42,066 nucleotides of DNA, from NCBI GenBank assembly GCA_003248125.1, contig QJXZ01000172.1:1-42066 (forward strand). The letters are read 5' to 3'. The stretch comes from Gammaproteobacteria bacterium. GTDB taxonomy: Bacteria > Pseudomonadota > Gammaproteobacteria > Pseudomonadales > Azotimanducaceae. Position 1 is the first letter of the stretch. Every line of letters begins with the position of its first letter. The position numbers were made by a program, and so were the translations under genes. This document shows positions 24,169 through 32,864 of this stretch, one piece after another. The notes below the pieces were generated by a model. That model ran no database searches. It was not told the origin of the DNA and worked only from the letters and a program-made list of their open reading frames with translations.

Positions 24169-24395
24169 CGACCAATCCTGGAAACACACGGCCATGGCCG
24201 ACGCTAAGGCTCGACTTCATGACCGTCAGTCACAACGACGGTGGCGCGAACGACAGTTAAGCCATGGTTGAGCGTCCCGCACCGCGTCGGATTTGGGAGC
24301 CGCAACAATGCCCTGTACATGTGCCTGAAAAGCGCCGCTTTCAGTACCGAGTCGCATGCGCGCGCGCGCACGGATGGTGGCCACTTCTGAAGAAA
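24169..24395. other. Spacer between R5 and R6, no gene
   Basis: 227 bases with no convincing frame; the longest, on the minus strand, has no recognisable motif. Together with R5 and R6 it makes most of a 533-base gene-free stretch (24050-24582). Nothing else seen apart from a run of alternating GC near 24358-24368. Confidence 0.55.
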
Positions 24396-24471
24396 TGATC
24401 CCAGTTTGCCAGCATTGCCTCACCAGATTGATGGGCGCATAGTCCAAACTTCGTGCTCGCCTGGGCGCGGG
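24396..24471 (+). repeat. Dispersed repeat copy R6
   Basis: TGATCCCAGTTTGCCAGCAT, then TGCCTCACCAGATTGATGGG and GCTCGCCTGGGCGCGGG. The left hairpin arm is mutated (TCCCA instead of TGGCA). It lies about 110 bases before the isochorismatase-like gene. Confidence 0.8.
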
Positions 24472-24582
24472 ACCATTCCAGGTGCGGCGAGATGCAAAGG
24501 TGGCAGCAGACCAAACAATTCGGGAACGTCTAGACGATGTGTCGTCACGAGAGAAGATGTCCCGAACCAGAGGGGGTGGCCG

Positions 24583-25266
24583 ATGCCGACGCGCCTACAG
24601 CAACTGAACCTGCCAGTTGGTACAGTCGAAGCGGCAAACGCTGCGCTGCTGATCATCGACATGCAGCGCTACTTTCTGCGCCCTGACTATCCGTTTGGGC
24701 GATTCATCTCTGGCATGACGCCAGAACGCTCGCAGTACTACTACCGGCGCGTCAACGATCTGGTGATACCCAACACACAGCGCCTGCTCGAAGCTTTCAG
24801 GTCCCATCGCGGGCAGGTCGTGTATACCGAATTCGGCTCAGCGCAAGAGGATGGGCGCGACATGGTGGGATGGGCGCGCCGACACAACGACACGGCGCGG
24901 AATACAGTGGGGAACGCGATTTACCCACCATTTGCCGACGACAGCTGCCGCATTGATGACAGCCTTGCGCCCCGGAAAGGTGAACTTATCGTGCAGAAAA
25001 CGACCAGCGGCCCACTGAACTCGACACGGCTCGATCAAACGTTGCGCGTGCTGGGCGTTCACACCGTCATCGTTACTGGCGTCGTCACCGATGTGTGTGT
25101 GGCGCAAACAACTCGGGAGTTCGGCGACCGCGACTTCGACGCCATCGTCGTCTCCGATGCATGCGCAACTTTCGACGATCAGACGCAGGAAACCACGCTC
25201 GCCACCATCGCCAACACCTTCGGCTTTGTCGCGAGCACCAACGAAATTCTCCAGATCTTCACCTAA
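24583..25266 (+). CDS. Isochorismatase-like cysteine hydrolase
   Basis: 227 residues from ATG 24583, with GAGGGGG upstream; the open frame upstream runs through repeat R6 and is not credible. The catalytic triad of the family is complete: D26 in LLIIDMQRYF, K139 in LIVQKTTSG and C172 in GVVTDVCVAQT, the last with the typical cis-peptide V-T context. Family members hydrolyse amides such as nicotinamide, ureidoglycolate-type or other carbamoyl compounds, or isochorismate; which one is not clear. Codon usage looks like the core genome. Confidence 0.9.
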   Translation: MPTRLQQLNLPVGTVEAANAALLIIDMQRYFLRPDYPFGRFISGMTPERSQYYYRRVNDLVIPNTQRLLEAFRSHRGQVVYTEFGSAQEDGRDMVGWARRHNDTARNTVGNAIYPPFADDSCRIDDSLAPRKGELIVQKTTSGPLNSTRLDQTLRVLGVHTVIVTGVVTDVCVAQTTREFGDRDFDAIVVSDACATFDDQTQETTLATIANTFGFVASTNEILQIFT

Positions 25267-25511
25267 TCGGTTGGCGGTTTTTGGCCGGAAGTGGTTGTCA
25301 CGGAGGCGATCGCGCTATTCAAAGGTGGACCACCGTTCAGAGATCGCGGCGATCTTGCCGGGATTCTCTCGCCCGCGCCGCAGTACGAGTAGCTCGGGCT
25401 TTTCGATACCGACAAAATAACTATTTCGAGAAATTCCTGTGTTGCTTGCGCAATGGGCGCATGAGAGGCCAATGGATCCATCCTCAATCCATCGGCCATC
25501 TTCGAAGCTGC

Positions 25512-25928
25512 CTAGTCAGGTGCCACATCAGACAGGTACTGATCGTCGCTTACCTTCTCGAGCCATTTCACCGGCGAGCCATCCATCCATTCCTGAATCG
25601 CGATGTGACTCATCCCGGTAGTATCGGTGGCGCCGTGCCAGTGTTTCTGTCCGCAGTCACAATGGACCACATCACCAGCTCGGATCTCCTTCTTGGGACC
25701 ATCCCAGCACTGCGTCCAACCGACGCCGGAAGTGACGACGAGATACTGCCCGAGCGGATGATGATGCCAAGCGGTTCGCGCACCGGGCTCGAAGGTTACT
25801 AATGCACCCGAGGTTCGGGCCGGTTCCTGTGGGCCAAACAACGGATCAATCCGGACATCGCCGGTGAAGTATTCACCCGGCCCTTTCGTAGAGGGGCGAG
25901 ACCCTACGCGAAATATCTCCATTGGCAT
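25512..25928 (-). CDS. Cupin-domain protein
   Basis: 138 residues from ATG 25928 (AGGGG eight bases before). A single cupin barrel with [20 protein letters not shown] (metal His) and [20 protein letters not shown] (second motif with His). The GxGxxQ and P-G-D turns match the small cupins annotated as carboxymuconolactone decarboxylase-associated or hydroxynitrile lyase-like. The metal site looks complete. The 245 bases between this stop and the isochorismatase stop contain no gene; TTTTTGGCCGGAAG near 25278 may be a decayed copy of the repeat-associated box. Confidence 0.88.
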   Translation of the reverse strand: MPMEIFRVGSRPSTKGPGEYFTGDVRIDPLFGPQEPARTSGALVTFEPGARTAWHHHPLGQYLVVTSGVGWTQCWDGPKKEIRAGDVVHCDCGQKHWHGATDTTGMSHIAIQEWMDGSPVKWLEKVSDDQYLSDVAPD

Positions 25929-26181
25929 GTTGTATACCCCTGTAGCGATCGCGCGGAATCGAACTATGGTGGAACAAGGACTGTCAGCCTAAGAGAGGTT
26001 AACAGCAACCGACCGTTGATTCGTCCGTTTTGGACCATACCAGTCTCGCGAAACGAAATTCACTACTGTCCGCTTCGTCCTTGAAGCCATCGTCCTGGTA
26101 CTGAGGATTCGGGCTTTGCGCGCGAATGCGGCGAACGACGACGACCTTGCGGATGCGGCTTCTACGGTAGATGACCAATAA

Positions 26182-26787
26182 ATGAGTCGCATTTGCTACA
26201 CTCGAGACCGTAGCTCGACCGGAAGCGCGGGCGACGTGTCGCGACCGCTCGAGTCCCGTGCTGGCGATCCTGCAACATTCGCTGCGGACCCAATCGCTCA
26301 GGAGACGGTCATCGAAGACGGCACCCGCACCGGCTATTTCTTCGGCACGACCTCGGGCGTAATCACGACCGCGGGTCTCATGACCGGGCTCTACGCGGGC
26401 ACCGCGTCACTAGTCGCCGTGCTCGGCGGCATTTTTGTCATCGCAGTGTCGGATGCACTCTCGGATGCGCTTGGAATCCACCTCGCACACGAGTCGGATC
26501 CAAATTCGACCAAACGCTCGATATGGCAAGCGACGCTCGCCACCTTCGTAGCCAAGCTGGTCGTCTCGAGTGTGTTCGCGGTCCCGTTGCTACTCTTCTC
26601 TCTTGCCACCGGCATCTACATCGCGCTTGGGATCGGCCTGCTCGTGCTGATCGTGCTCAGTATCCAACTCGCGGGCATCCAGCGCGTCGCCGCCCTGCCT
26701 GTCGTTCTCGAGCACGTCGGCATCGCAGTGCTCGTCGTTTTCGTCAGCCACTGGATCGGTGTGTGGGTTCGACTGACGTTCACTTGA
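26182..26787 (+). CDS. VIT1/CCC1-like membrane protein
   Basis: 201 residues as read from ATG 26182, which lacks a visible ribosome site; the conserved part starts near residue 48, so a downstream start is possible. GTTSGVITTAGLMTGLYAG, then SDALSDALGIHLAHES and three more hydrophobic helices follow the plan of vacuolar iron transporter-like (VIT/CCC1) proteins. The cytosolic metal-binding loop is short. It is probably a small divalent metal or unknown solute transporter of the inner membrane. The 253 bases upstream contain no other gene I can support. It is convergent with queC and the last gene of the accessory stretch. Confidence 0.7.
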   Translation: MSRICYTRDRSSTGSAGDVSRPLESRAGDPATFAADPIAQETVIEDGTRTGYFFGTTSGVITTAGLMTGLYAGTASLVAVLGGIFVIAVSDALSDALGIHLAHESDPNSTKRSIWQATLATFVAKLVVSSVFAVPLLLFSLATGIYIALGIGLLVLIVLSIQLAGIQRVAALPVVLEHVGIAVLVVFVSHWIGVWVRLTFT

Positions 26788-26808
26788 TTGGTGCGTTCAG
26801 GAAGCCGG

Positions 26809-27489
26809 TCACGTTCGATATCGCGTCGGGTCGTCCACGCCGGCCGCGGCGAACCCGGCAGCGCGGAGCCGACAACTATCGCAGAGACCGCACGCATGCC
26901 CCGCCGTGTCCGGTTGATAGCACGACACGGTGAGGGAATAGTCGACGCCCGCCTGTTGCCCGATGCGGATGATCTCCGCCTTGGCAAGTTCGATTAGCGG
27001 CGCATGAATCGTGAAGGGGTCACCGGTTACGCCCGCCTTGGTGCCGAGATTGGCAACCGACTGAAACGCCGCAATGAACTCGGGCCGACAATCCGGATAC
27101 CCCGAGTAGTCCACCGCGTTGACGCCGATGAATATGTCACGTGCCGGCAGGGTCTCCGCCCAACCGAGCGCGTACGATAGAAAGATCGTATTACGCGCAG
27201 GTACGTAGGTCACGGGAATGCCGGTACTCGGCGATTCCGGAATTGGGATCTGCGAATCCGTCAGTGCGGAGCCCCCGAACGCTGCAAGGTCGATGGTTAC
27301 GGTCCGATGTTCGACCGCGCCGAGCGAATGAGCGACCCGCTTTGCAGCATCAAGCTCGATCGCATGGCGCTGACCATACGCGAACGACAGAGCGTGACAC
27401 TGGTAGCCTTCACGCTTCGCGATCGCGAGTGTGGTCGCGGAATCGAGTCCGCCCGAAAGTAATACGATGGCACGTTTCGGCCCACTCAT
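26809..27489 (-). CDS. queC: 7-cyano-7-deazaguanine synthase
   Basis: 226 residues from ATG 27489, which overlaps the queE stop (ATGA). The PP-loop is [11 protein letters not shown] near residue 10. The C-terminal zinc site is visible as [21 protein letters not shown], with the four Cys expected. QueC converts 7-carboxy-7-deazaguanine to preQ0 with ATP and ammonia, in the queuosine tRNA modification pathway in the cytoplasm. The partner queE is directly upstream. Start candidates further upstream lie inside queE. Confidence 0.96.
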   Translation of the reverse strand: MSGPKRAIVLLSGGLDSATTLAIAKREGYQCHALSFAYGQRHAIELDAAKRVAHSLGAVEHRTVTIDLAAFGGSALTDSQIPIPESPSTGIPVTYVPARNTIFLSYALGWAETLPARDIFIGVNAVDYSGYPDCRPEFIAAFQSVANLGTKAGVTGDPFTIHAPLIELAKAEIIRIGQQAGVDYSLTVSCYQPDTAGHACGLCDSCRLRAAGFAAAGVDDPTRYRT

Positions 27490-28151
27490 CGGCCCGGCTC
27501 GTCGCCCCAAAGCACCTTGTGCAACTGCACCTGCATTCGTGCCGGGATGCGGTCCTCGACGATCCAATCTGCCAAACGGCGCGGTGGCAGCTCGGTATGA
27601 CTCGGCGAGAACAGAACATCTGCGACCCGAGCGAACAGGTCATGATCGGCGCAAACTCGCAACGCCCATTCGTAGTCGTTTCGATCGCAAATCACGAACT
27701 TGACTTGATCGTGCGGCCGCAGCACTTCCAAATTGCGCCAGAGATTGCGTTCGCACTCACCCGACGCCGGAGTTTTCACGTCGACAACTCGCACGACACG
27801 CCCATCTACATCGGCGATGTCGAGCGCGCCACCGGTTTCGAGTGACACGCTGAATGCAGCGTCACAGAGTGCGCTCAGCAATTGAAGACATCCTGGTTGC
27901 GCCAAGGGTTCGCCGCCGGTCACGGTGACGTGCCCAACACCGTAACCGCGCACGGTCTCTACCACTCGATCGATCGATTCGAGCTTGCCGCCACTGAACG
28001 CATAGGCGGTATCGCAGTACTGACATCGCAGCGGGCAGCCCGTGAGACGCACGAACACGGTAGGCAACCCCACCGTGCTCGTCTCGCCCTGCAACGAGAG
28101 AAAGATTTCCGTGATGCGAAGCCGTATCGGCTCGCGTTCGATAGTCGCCAT
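27486..28151 (-). CDS. queE: 7-carboxy-7-deazaguanine synthase
   Basis: 221 residues. Radical SAM cluster motif CxxxCxxC is C39-PLR-C43-QY-C46. IFLSLQGET at the N-terminus and [12 protein letters not shown] (the GGE motif for SAM binding) are typical of QueE. It rearranges 6-carboxy-tetrahydropterin to CDG, the step before QueC. Directly downstream of cpoB (12-base gap) and overlapping queC by four bases. Confidence 0.96.
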   Translation of the reverse strand: MATIEREPIRLRITEIFLSLQGETSTVGLPTVFVRLTGCPLRCQYCDTAYAFSGGKLESIDRVVETVRGYGVGHVTVTGGEPLAQPGCLQLLSALCDAAFSVSLETGGALDIADVDGRVVRVVDVKTPASGECERNLWRNLEVLRPHDQVKFVICDRNDYEWALRVCADHDLFARVADVLFSPSHTELPPRRLADWIVEDRIPARMQVQLHKVLWGDEPGR

Positions 28152-28162
28152 GATCGGATCGG

Positions 28163-29101
28163 TCAGCGGATCTCGCTGGCGTAGCTCTGCGCGAGCCTGG
28201 CGGCAGGAGACGCCGGATACTCCGTGTGCGTACGCGTCAGGTACTCCAGCGCTTTGCGATTGTCGCCGAGCCGATGGTAGACGACACCCAGCTTGTACAG
28301 CGAATCCGGTACCTTGGCGTGCGAAGGATACGAGTTGACGACTTGCGCGAAGGACTGCCGCGCCTTCTCCAACTCGGCCTGTGGCAATGCCAGGTAGAGC
28401 TCACCGAGCCAATAGAACGAATTCGCCGCGTACTCGCCGTTCGGGTAGTCGACCAACAGCTGATTGAAGGCGTTGATTGCTTCCTGGAACCGCTTGTCGC
28501 GCGTGAGATTGAAGGCTCGTGTATACGCATCGCGCTCACCTGCAGTCGACGTACCCTGCGAAACTGGCGCTGCGCTCTCGCCGGAAGAAGGCTCGGTCGA
28601 TACCCCCATAGCCGAAGCGGAGCCGGCCGATGGCGCCACACCCTGCGTGGTGAGCGCAGCGACGCGTCGGTCGAGATCGAGATACTGCTCCTTCTGTTCG
28701 CGCTGCAATCGTTCGATCAAGTGCCGCTGCTCCTCCACCAGACCACGCAACTCGCCGACTTCGGTCTGCAAGGTTTGCAGCTGGTAGAAGAGCTCGCTGG
28801 TCGGCGCGCGATCGGACTGCAGTTGGCTGCCGCCGCTGGTGCTCGGATACGGTGTGGCGGCTTGGGCCGCGACCGGGTACGGCTGCGCATCACTGCTCGC
28901 GGGATATGCGGTGGCCGCATCGTTTGTCGGATACGCGCGCGCCTCCGATGCGGAACGCGAAGGCGCGCCGCGCGTGCTGGCGCCGGGCACAGAGCCTTCG
29001 GACTCGACAACGGGGACGGCCGCGGACGCGCCATGAACGAGCAGGATGCCCGCCCACGCAACGCCCGCAAGGGCCGTCCGCTTAGCGATACTGCAATTCA
29101 C
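28163..29101 (-). CDS. cpoB: Cell division coordinator / Tol-Pal system protein
   Basis: 312 residues using GTG 29101; GTG 29104 and GTG 29131 are alternatives, the last overlapping pal by 50 bases. Signal peptide to about residue 28 ([18 protein letters not shown]). A low-complexity Pro/Tyr/Ser/Ala segment (residues ~45-100 with repeated AYP/PYP) leads to a coiled coil at ~103-145 ([20 protein letters not shown]). Three TPR units follow from ~195 ([20 protein letters not shown]). CpoB/YbgF sits in the periplasm, trimerises through the coiled coil and links Tol-Pal to PBP1B. Last gene of the Tol-Pal cluster, right before queE. Confidence 0.93.
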   Translation of the reverse strand: MNCSIAKRTALAGVAWAGILLVHGASAAVPVVESEGSVPGASTRGAPSRSASEARAYPTNDAATAYPASSDAQPYPVAAQAATPYPSTSGGSQLQSDRAPTSELFYQLQTLQTEVGELRGLVEEQRHLIERLQREQKEQYLDLDRRVAALTTQGVAPSAGSASAMGVSTEPSSGESAAPVSQGTSTAGERDAYTRAFNLTRDKRFQEAINAFNQLLVDYPNGEYAANSFYWLGELYLALPQAELEKARQSFAQVVNSYPSHAKVPDSLYKLGVVYHRLGDNRKALEYLTRTHTEYPASPAARLAQSYASEIR

Positions 29102-29624
29102 CACGGCGGTTCTTCGCCCAAGCGGCCTCACTGTGCCCCGGGTCCACCGGTCGCTCTTCGCCGTAGCTCACCGTGTCCACTTGCGACCGGCGCACACCCG
29201 ACGACACGAGAAACGTACGGATGGAATCCGCGCGGCGCTCGCCGAGCGCAAGGTTGTACTCACGCGTGCCCCGCTCGTCACAGTGCCCTTCGATGACTAC
29301 GCGCCGATCGGGATTGGAACGCAAGAAGGCGGCATGCAACTCCAAAAGCGCGATCGACTCAGCCCGCAAGACGGCCTTGTCGTAGTCGAAATAGAAAATA
29401 CGGCCGAGTGGCTGTCCGGTGTTCGGATTGACCGGATTGCCCGCCGCATCGATTTGCCTAGAGACGTCCGACTCGGGCGCCGCCGACGGCAGCGTCACAG
29501 CGGCCGTGTCCTCGGCCGGCAGCGGTTCGGGCGCCGGCTCTCGCTTCGCCGCGCTCGAGCAACCGGCCAACACAAGGGCCATCAAAACGATTGCCAGACT
29601 GTGGCTGGACCAAGGATTGCGCAT
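29082..29624 (-). CDS. pal: Peptidoglycan-associated lipoprotein
   Basis: 180 residues from ATG 29624, with AGGAGA six bases upstream. Lipobox LVLAGC with Cys22, then a flexible Pro/Glu/Ala linker and an OmpA-like domain (~72-178): [41 protein letters not shown] with the Asp and Arg that contact meso-DAP, and VSYGEERP. It anchors the outer membrane to peptidoglycan and binds TolB. Confidence 0.96.
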   Translation of the reverse strand: MRNPWSSHSLAIVLMALVLAGCSSAAKREPAPEPLPAEDTAAVTLPSAAPESDVSRQIDAAGNPVNPNTGQPLGRIFYFDYDKAVLRAESIALLELHAAFLRSNPDRRVVIEGHCDERGTREYNLALGERRADSIRTFLVSSGVRRSQVDTVSYGEERPVDPGHSEAAWAKNRRGELQYR

Positions 29625-29707
29625 CGTACTCTCCTGATTGAGCCATCATCGGCTCGTTGTGATTCTTCGGATTCGGTTCGGGTGGCATCAGCCTGTAAGA
29701 GCCAGCA

Positions 29708-31006
29708 TCAGCCGGCCGGCGGCCGTAGGTAGGGAGACCAATCGGGTTCGCGCACGTCTCCGGCCGACGACGGCAATCGGTACTTGACCCGTCCATCGAT
29801 CGAAACGACGGCGAGTATACCGCGGCCGCGGTCTTGCGTCGCATAGATGAGCATGGTGCCGTTGGGTGCAACGGAGGGTGACTCGTCGAGTGAGGTCTCA
29901 GTCAAGATCATCATACGATCCCGTTCCGTGTCGAGCAGAGCAATGTGGAAGATGCCATTGCGGCGGTGCACGAATACGATGTGCTTGCCGTCGGGCAACA
30001 TTCGCGCCCGCGCGTTGTAGTCGCCCTCGAAAGTGACGCGCTCAGTGAGTCCGGTCGCGAGTTCCACTTTGTAGATTTGCGGCTTACCACCACGGTCAGA
30101 GGTGAAAACGAGCGATCGGCCATCGGCGGTCCAACTCGGTTCAGTATCGATCGCATGGTGGCGCGTCACCCTGATCAAGGCGCGAGTCGCCAGATCCATC
30201 GTGTAGATCTCTGGGTTGCCGTCACGCGACAGCACGAGCGCGAGCCGTCGGCCATCGGGCGAGAAGACCGGCGCGCTGTTGAGCCCCGGAAAGTCGGTGA
30301 GCAGCGTGCGCTGCGCAGTCGCAATCTCCTGCATGAAGATGGCCGGCTTGCCCTTCTCGAATGATACGTACGCGACGCGCTTGGCATCCGGCGACCAAGA
30401 CACCGACAGAATCGGCTCCCGGCTTTCCAACAACGTTCGCGCACGCGCACCGTCCACATCGGCCATCTCGAGCTTGAAGCGCGCAGACGCGGTGCCAAGA
30501 TCGGTTGCCAGGACGTAGACGATTTTGGTGGAGAAGGCACCTGGAATTCCGGTGATTTTCTCGTACACGCCGTCAGACACCATGTGCGCCATGTCGCGCA
30601 CCGAATTGCGATCGCCCCTCAATCGCTCGGATGTGAGCTGACGCTCGTTCAACACGTCGTAAAGGTAGTAATTGATGGCAATCTTGCCGTCGAAATCGAC
30701 CTCGGCGCGGCCGATTACCAAATAGTCGACACCGAGAATGCGCCAATCGCGGAAGAAGACCTCGTTTGGCTGGCTGGGTAAGCTCAGCATGTTCTCGGCA
30801 CCGAGCGGCGCAAACTGACCGCTACGCGCCAAATCGAACGAAATGACGCCGGCTGGGTTCTCGATTCCGGCGACACCGCCACCACCGAACGGCACGATGG
30901 CGATCTTCTTTGGATTGTCGTAGCCACGATCGATCTCGATCGTGACCTCCGCCACGGCGAACGGCGACATGAACAGAGTCGTCAACAACCAGGCTCGGTA
31001 CTTCAA
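29708..31006 (-). CDS. tolB: Tol-Pal system beta-propeller protein
   Basis: 432 residues from TTG 31006, which overlaps the tolA stop (TTGA); GGGGA lies eight bases before. The N-terminal signal peptide (KYRAWLLTTLFMSPFAVA) is followed by the TolB N-domain (VTIEIDRGYDNPKKIAIVPFGG) and a six-bladed PD40/WD-like propeller with repeats such as SWSPDAKRVAYVSFEKGKP and PVFSPDGRRLALVLSRDGNP. It is periplasmic and binds Pal and TolA. Confidence 0.95.
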   Translation of the reverse strand: MKYRAWLLTTLFMSPFAVAEVTIEIDRGYDNPKKIAIVPFGGGGVAGIENPAGVISFDLARSGQFAPLGAENMLSLPSQPNEVFFRDWRILGVDYLVIGRAEVDFDGKIAINYYLYDVLNERQLTSERLRGDRNSVRDMAHMVSDGVYEKITGIPGAFSTKIVYVLATDLGTASARFKLEMADVDGARARTLLESREPILSVSWSPDAKRVAYVSFEKGKPAIFMQEIATAQRTLLTDFPGLNSAPVFSPDGRRLALVLSRDGNPEIYTMDLATRALIRVTRHHAIDTEPSWTADGRSLVFTSDRGGKPQIYKVELATGLTERVTFEGDYNARARMLPDGKHIVFVHRRNGIFHIALLDTERDRMMILTETSLDESPSVAPNGTMLIYATQDRGRGILAVVSIDGRVKYRLPSSAGDVREPDWSPYLRPPAG

Positions 31007-31707
31007 CGCAGTAAATCCCCGGGTTTGAACATCAGATTGAATCGTCGGAATTGAGCTTCGAACAATGCCGGTTCCTTGGGCACGTCGAATTTGCCGGCTT
31101 TGCGCACTGCCTGCATGGCCGACCGGTCGAATGCCTCGTTGCCGCTACCTTTGACCACGGTCACCGACACGACGTCTCCCGTCGGCACTAGTTCCACCAC
31201 CAGGTGGGCTTCCATGTCGTTGCGGGCGCTCGGCGGTCGCGACCAATTGGCGACCACGAGCGAATAGATGCCTTGAATGAACGACATGGCCGCTTGTTCG
31301 TCCTCGTCGTCCGACATCGCCTCGGATTCACGCAGTAGCGCATCGGCAAATGCGGTATCACTCAGGCGCTCGAGCGCAGCCGCGCGGCGCGCGGCCTCCT
31401 CCGCTCGTCTTTGCGCCTCGCGATCGGGCTTCGGCGTTTCCGTCTTCTTCGCCACGGGCTTGGGTTCCGGCTTCTTCGGCGGCGGTTTGACTTCCGGCTT
31501 GGCCTGCGGCGGCGCTGGTTGCGGCTTCGGCGGAGCAGGTTTCGCCTTCGGCTGCATGACCAACAGCTCGGCTTTCACGATGCGCGGTTTGATCACCCGC
31601 TCGGAGGTCGTGTCCGGCGCCCAGTTCGCCCACAGCGCGGCGCCAACGACGACGTGGACGAGAACGGCCAGAACAAATGGGACGATGTAGCTGCGTAGCG
31701 GCGACAC
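31003..31707 (-). CDS. tolA: Tol-Pal system inner membrane protein
   Basis: 234 residues from GTG 31707; the frame is open further up but overlaps tolR. There is one TM helix near residues 8-28 (IVPFVLAVLVHVVVGAALW), a Pro/Lys-rich then charged Ala/Arg helical domain (PPKKPEPKPVAKKTE), and a C-terminal TonB-like domain with AHLVVELVPTGDVVSVTVVK and FDRSAMQAVRKAGKF. It transmits proton-motive-force energy from TolQR to TolB/Pal. The helical domain is short compared with the ~420 residues of E. coli TolA, as in many other gammaproteobacteria. Confidence 0.94.
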   Translation of the reverse strand: MSPLRSYIVPFVLAVLVHVVVGAALWANWAPDTTSERVIKPRIVKAELLVMQPKAKPAPPKPQPAPPQAKPEVKPPPKKPEPKPVAKKTETPKPDREAQRRAEEAARRAAALERLSDTAFADALLRESEAMSDDEDEQAAMSFIQGIYSLVVANWSRPPSARNDMEAHLVVELVPTGDVVSVTVVKGSGNEAFDRSAMQAVRKAGKFDVPKEPALFEAQFRRFNLMFKPGDLLR

Positions 31708-31717
31708 GATCGCAAGT

Positions 31718-32167
31718 TTAGGACGGCAACGGTGGCGGATCGGTGATGAGGCCCACGCTCTCCGCACCAGCCTTCTGCAATACGGTCATCACGCGTACCA
31801 CGTCGCCATAGTCGAGCCGGTGATCGGCCCGCACATAGACCGGCACATCGGGCCGCGCACGCAAGATCTTGCCGGCCTGCTCCTCCAAGGAAAAGATCGT
31901 CACCCGAGTACCTTCGTCATCAGCCTTGCGGATTCCCAGGTTGAGGAACAATGCGCCGTCGTCGCGCATGGTAATGACGAGCGGATCCTCCTGGTTCTCG
32001 CCGATCGGCTCCGATGGCGCCTTCGGTAGATCGACCAGCACACCCTGCGTGAGAATGGGTGCAGTCACCATGAATATGACCAACAGCACCAACATCACGT
32101 CGATATAGGGTACGACGTTGATCTCGGACATTGGGCGACGGCGGGTGGGCTTGGTGCGACTACTCAT
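31718..32167 (-). CDS. tolR: Tol-Pal system proton-channel subunit
   Basis: 149 residues; ATG 32167 overlaps the tolQ stop (ATGA). A short cytoplasmic N-terminus (RTKPTRRRPMSEINVVPYID) leads to a TM helix containing the essential Asp (YIDVMLVLLVIFMV), then the periplasmic ExbD/TolR domain. With TolQ it forms the proton-driven motor. Confidence 0.95.
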   Translation of the reverse strand: MSSRTKPTRRRPMSEINVVPYIDVMLVLLVIFMVTAPILTQGVLVDLPKAPSEPIGENQEDPLVITMRDDGALFLNLGIRKADDEGTRVTIFSLEEQAGKILRARPDVPVYVRADHRLDYGDVVRVMTVLQKAGAESVGLITDPPPLPS

Positions 32168-32841
32168 TTCTTGGTGTGCGCGACGCGATAGAGAATGCTC
32201 GTGAACTCGTCATTGAACGTCTCATAGTGGGTCATGATGGTTTCGACCCGCGCCGAAAAGCGGTTGTAACCAATCACTGCGGGGATCGCGGCAAACAGGC
32301 CCATTGCGGTGGCGATCAGCGCCTCCGAGATGCCGGGTGCGACCGACGCAAGCGTCGCCTGGGTCATGTTGGCCAGACTTCTGAACGAGTTCATGATGCC
32401 CCACACGGTGCCAAACAGCCCGACGTATGGGCTCGTCGAGCCGACCGTTGCGAGAAATGGCAAGTGCTGCTCGAGTTGCTCTTCCTCGCGCGTCAACGCA
32501 ACGCGTGTCGCTCGTTGTACGCCCTGCATCACGGCTTCGGCATCCGCACCTTGCTCCGAGAGCCGTGTGTACTCCTTGAAGCCCGCGACGAACAGCGTTT
32601 CCATGCCGGAAAGCTCGTGGTCCGCGGCATTCAGCTCGTTGTAGAGCTGTCGCAAATCGATGCCGGACCAGAAATAGTCCTCGAACTCGTCGATCGCCTT
32701 TTGCACGCCGTTCAGGGCGAAGAAGCGCTGAAAGATCATCACCCACGAGGCAGTCGAGGCGAGCACGAGCAACACCAAGACGACCTGCACGAGGATGCTC
32801 GCATTCATCACGAGCGCGAAGATGGACAGCGGTTCGGTCAA
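32164..32841 (-). CDS. tolQ: Tol-Pal system motor subunit
   Basis: 225 residues from TTG 32841, which has GAAGGAG seven bases upstream. Three TM helices: ~10-32, ~132-155 (PYVGLFGTVWGIMNSF) and ~170-192 (ALIATAMGLFAAIPAVIGYN), the layout of the ExbB/TolQ/MotA family. It starts 23 bases after the end of ruvB; ybgC, which often lies here, is absent. Confidence 0.95.
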   Translation of the reverse strand: MTEPLSIFALVMNASILVQVVLVLLVLASTASWVMIFQRFFALNGVQKAIDEFEDYFWSGIDLRQLYNELNAADHELSGMETLFVAGFKEYTRLSEQGADAEAVMQGVQRATRVALTREEEQLEQHLPFLATVGSTSPYVGLFGTVWGIMNSFRSLANMTQATLASVAPGISEALIATAMGLFAAIPAVIGYNRFSARVETIMTHYETFNDEFTSILYRVAHTKK

Positions 32842-32864
32842 GCGCGTGCTCCTTCCATTGGAGG

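Noticed and set aside
13504-24471. The dispersed repeats as classical integron attC sites
   Set aside because: No conserved GTTRRRY/RYYYAAC core pair could be found in the copies, and no tyrosine integrase gene is in the window. Kept as attC-like in placement only.
13504-24471. CRISPR array
   Set aside because: The repeats are about 77 bases long, hundreds to thousands of bases apart and separated by genes, with no cas genes.
25989-26192. Minus-strand 67-residue frame upstream of the VIT-like gene
   Set aside because: No family resemblance, no ribosome site and a basic composition typical of a chance frame.
28226-29296. 356-residue plus-strand frame opposite cpoB and pal
   Set aside because: Its Arg/Ala-rich text is the antisense of two clearly identified genes.
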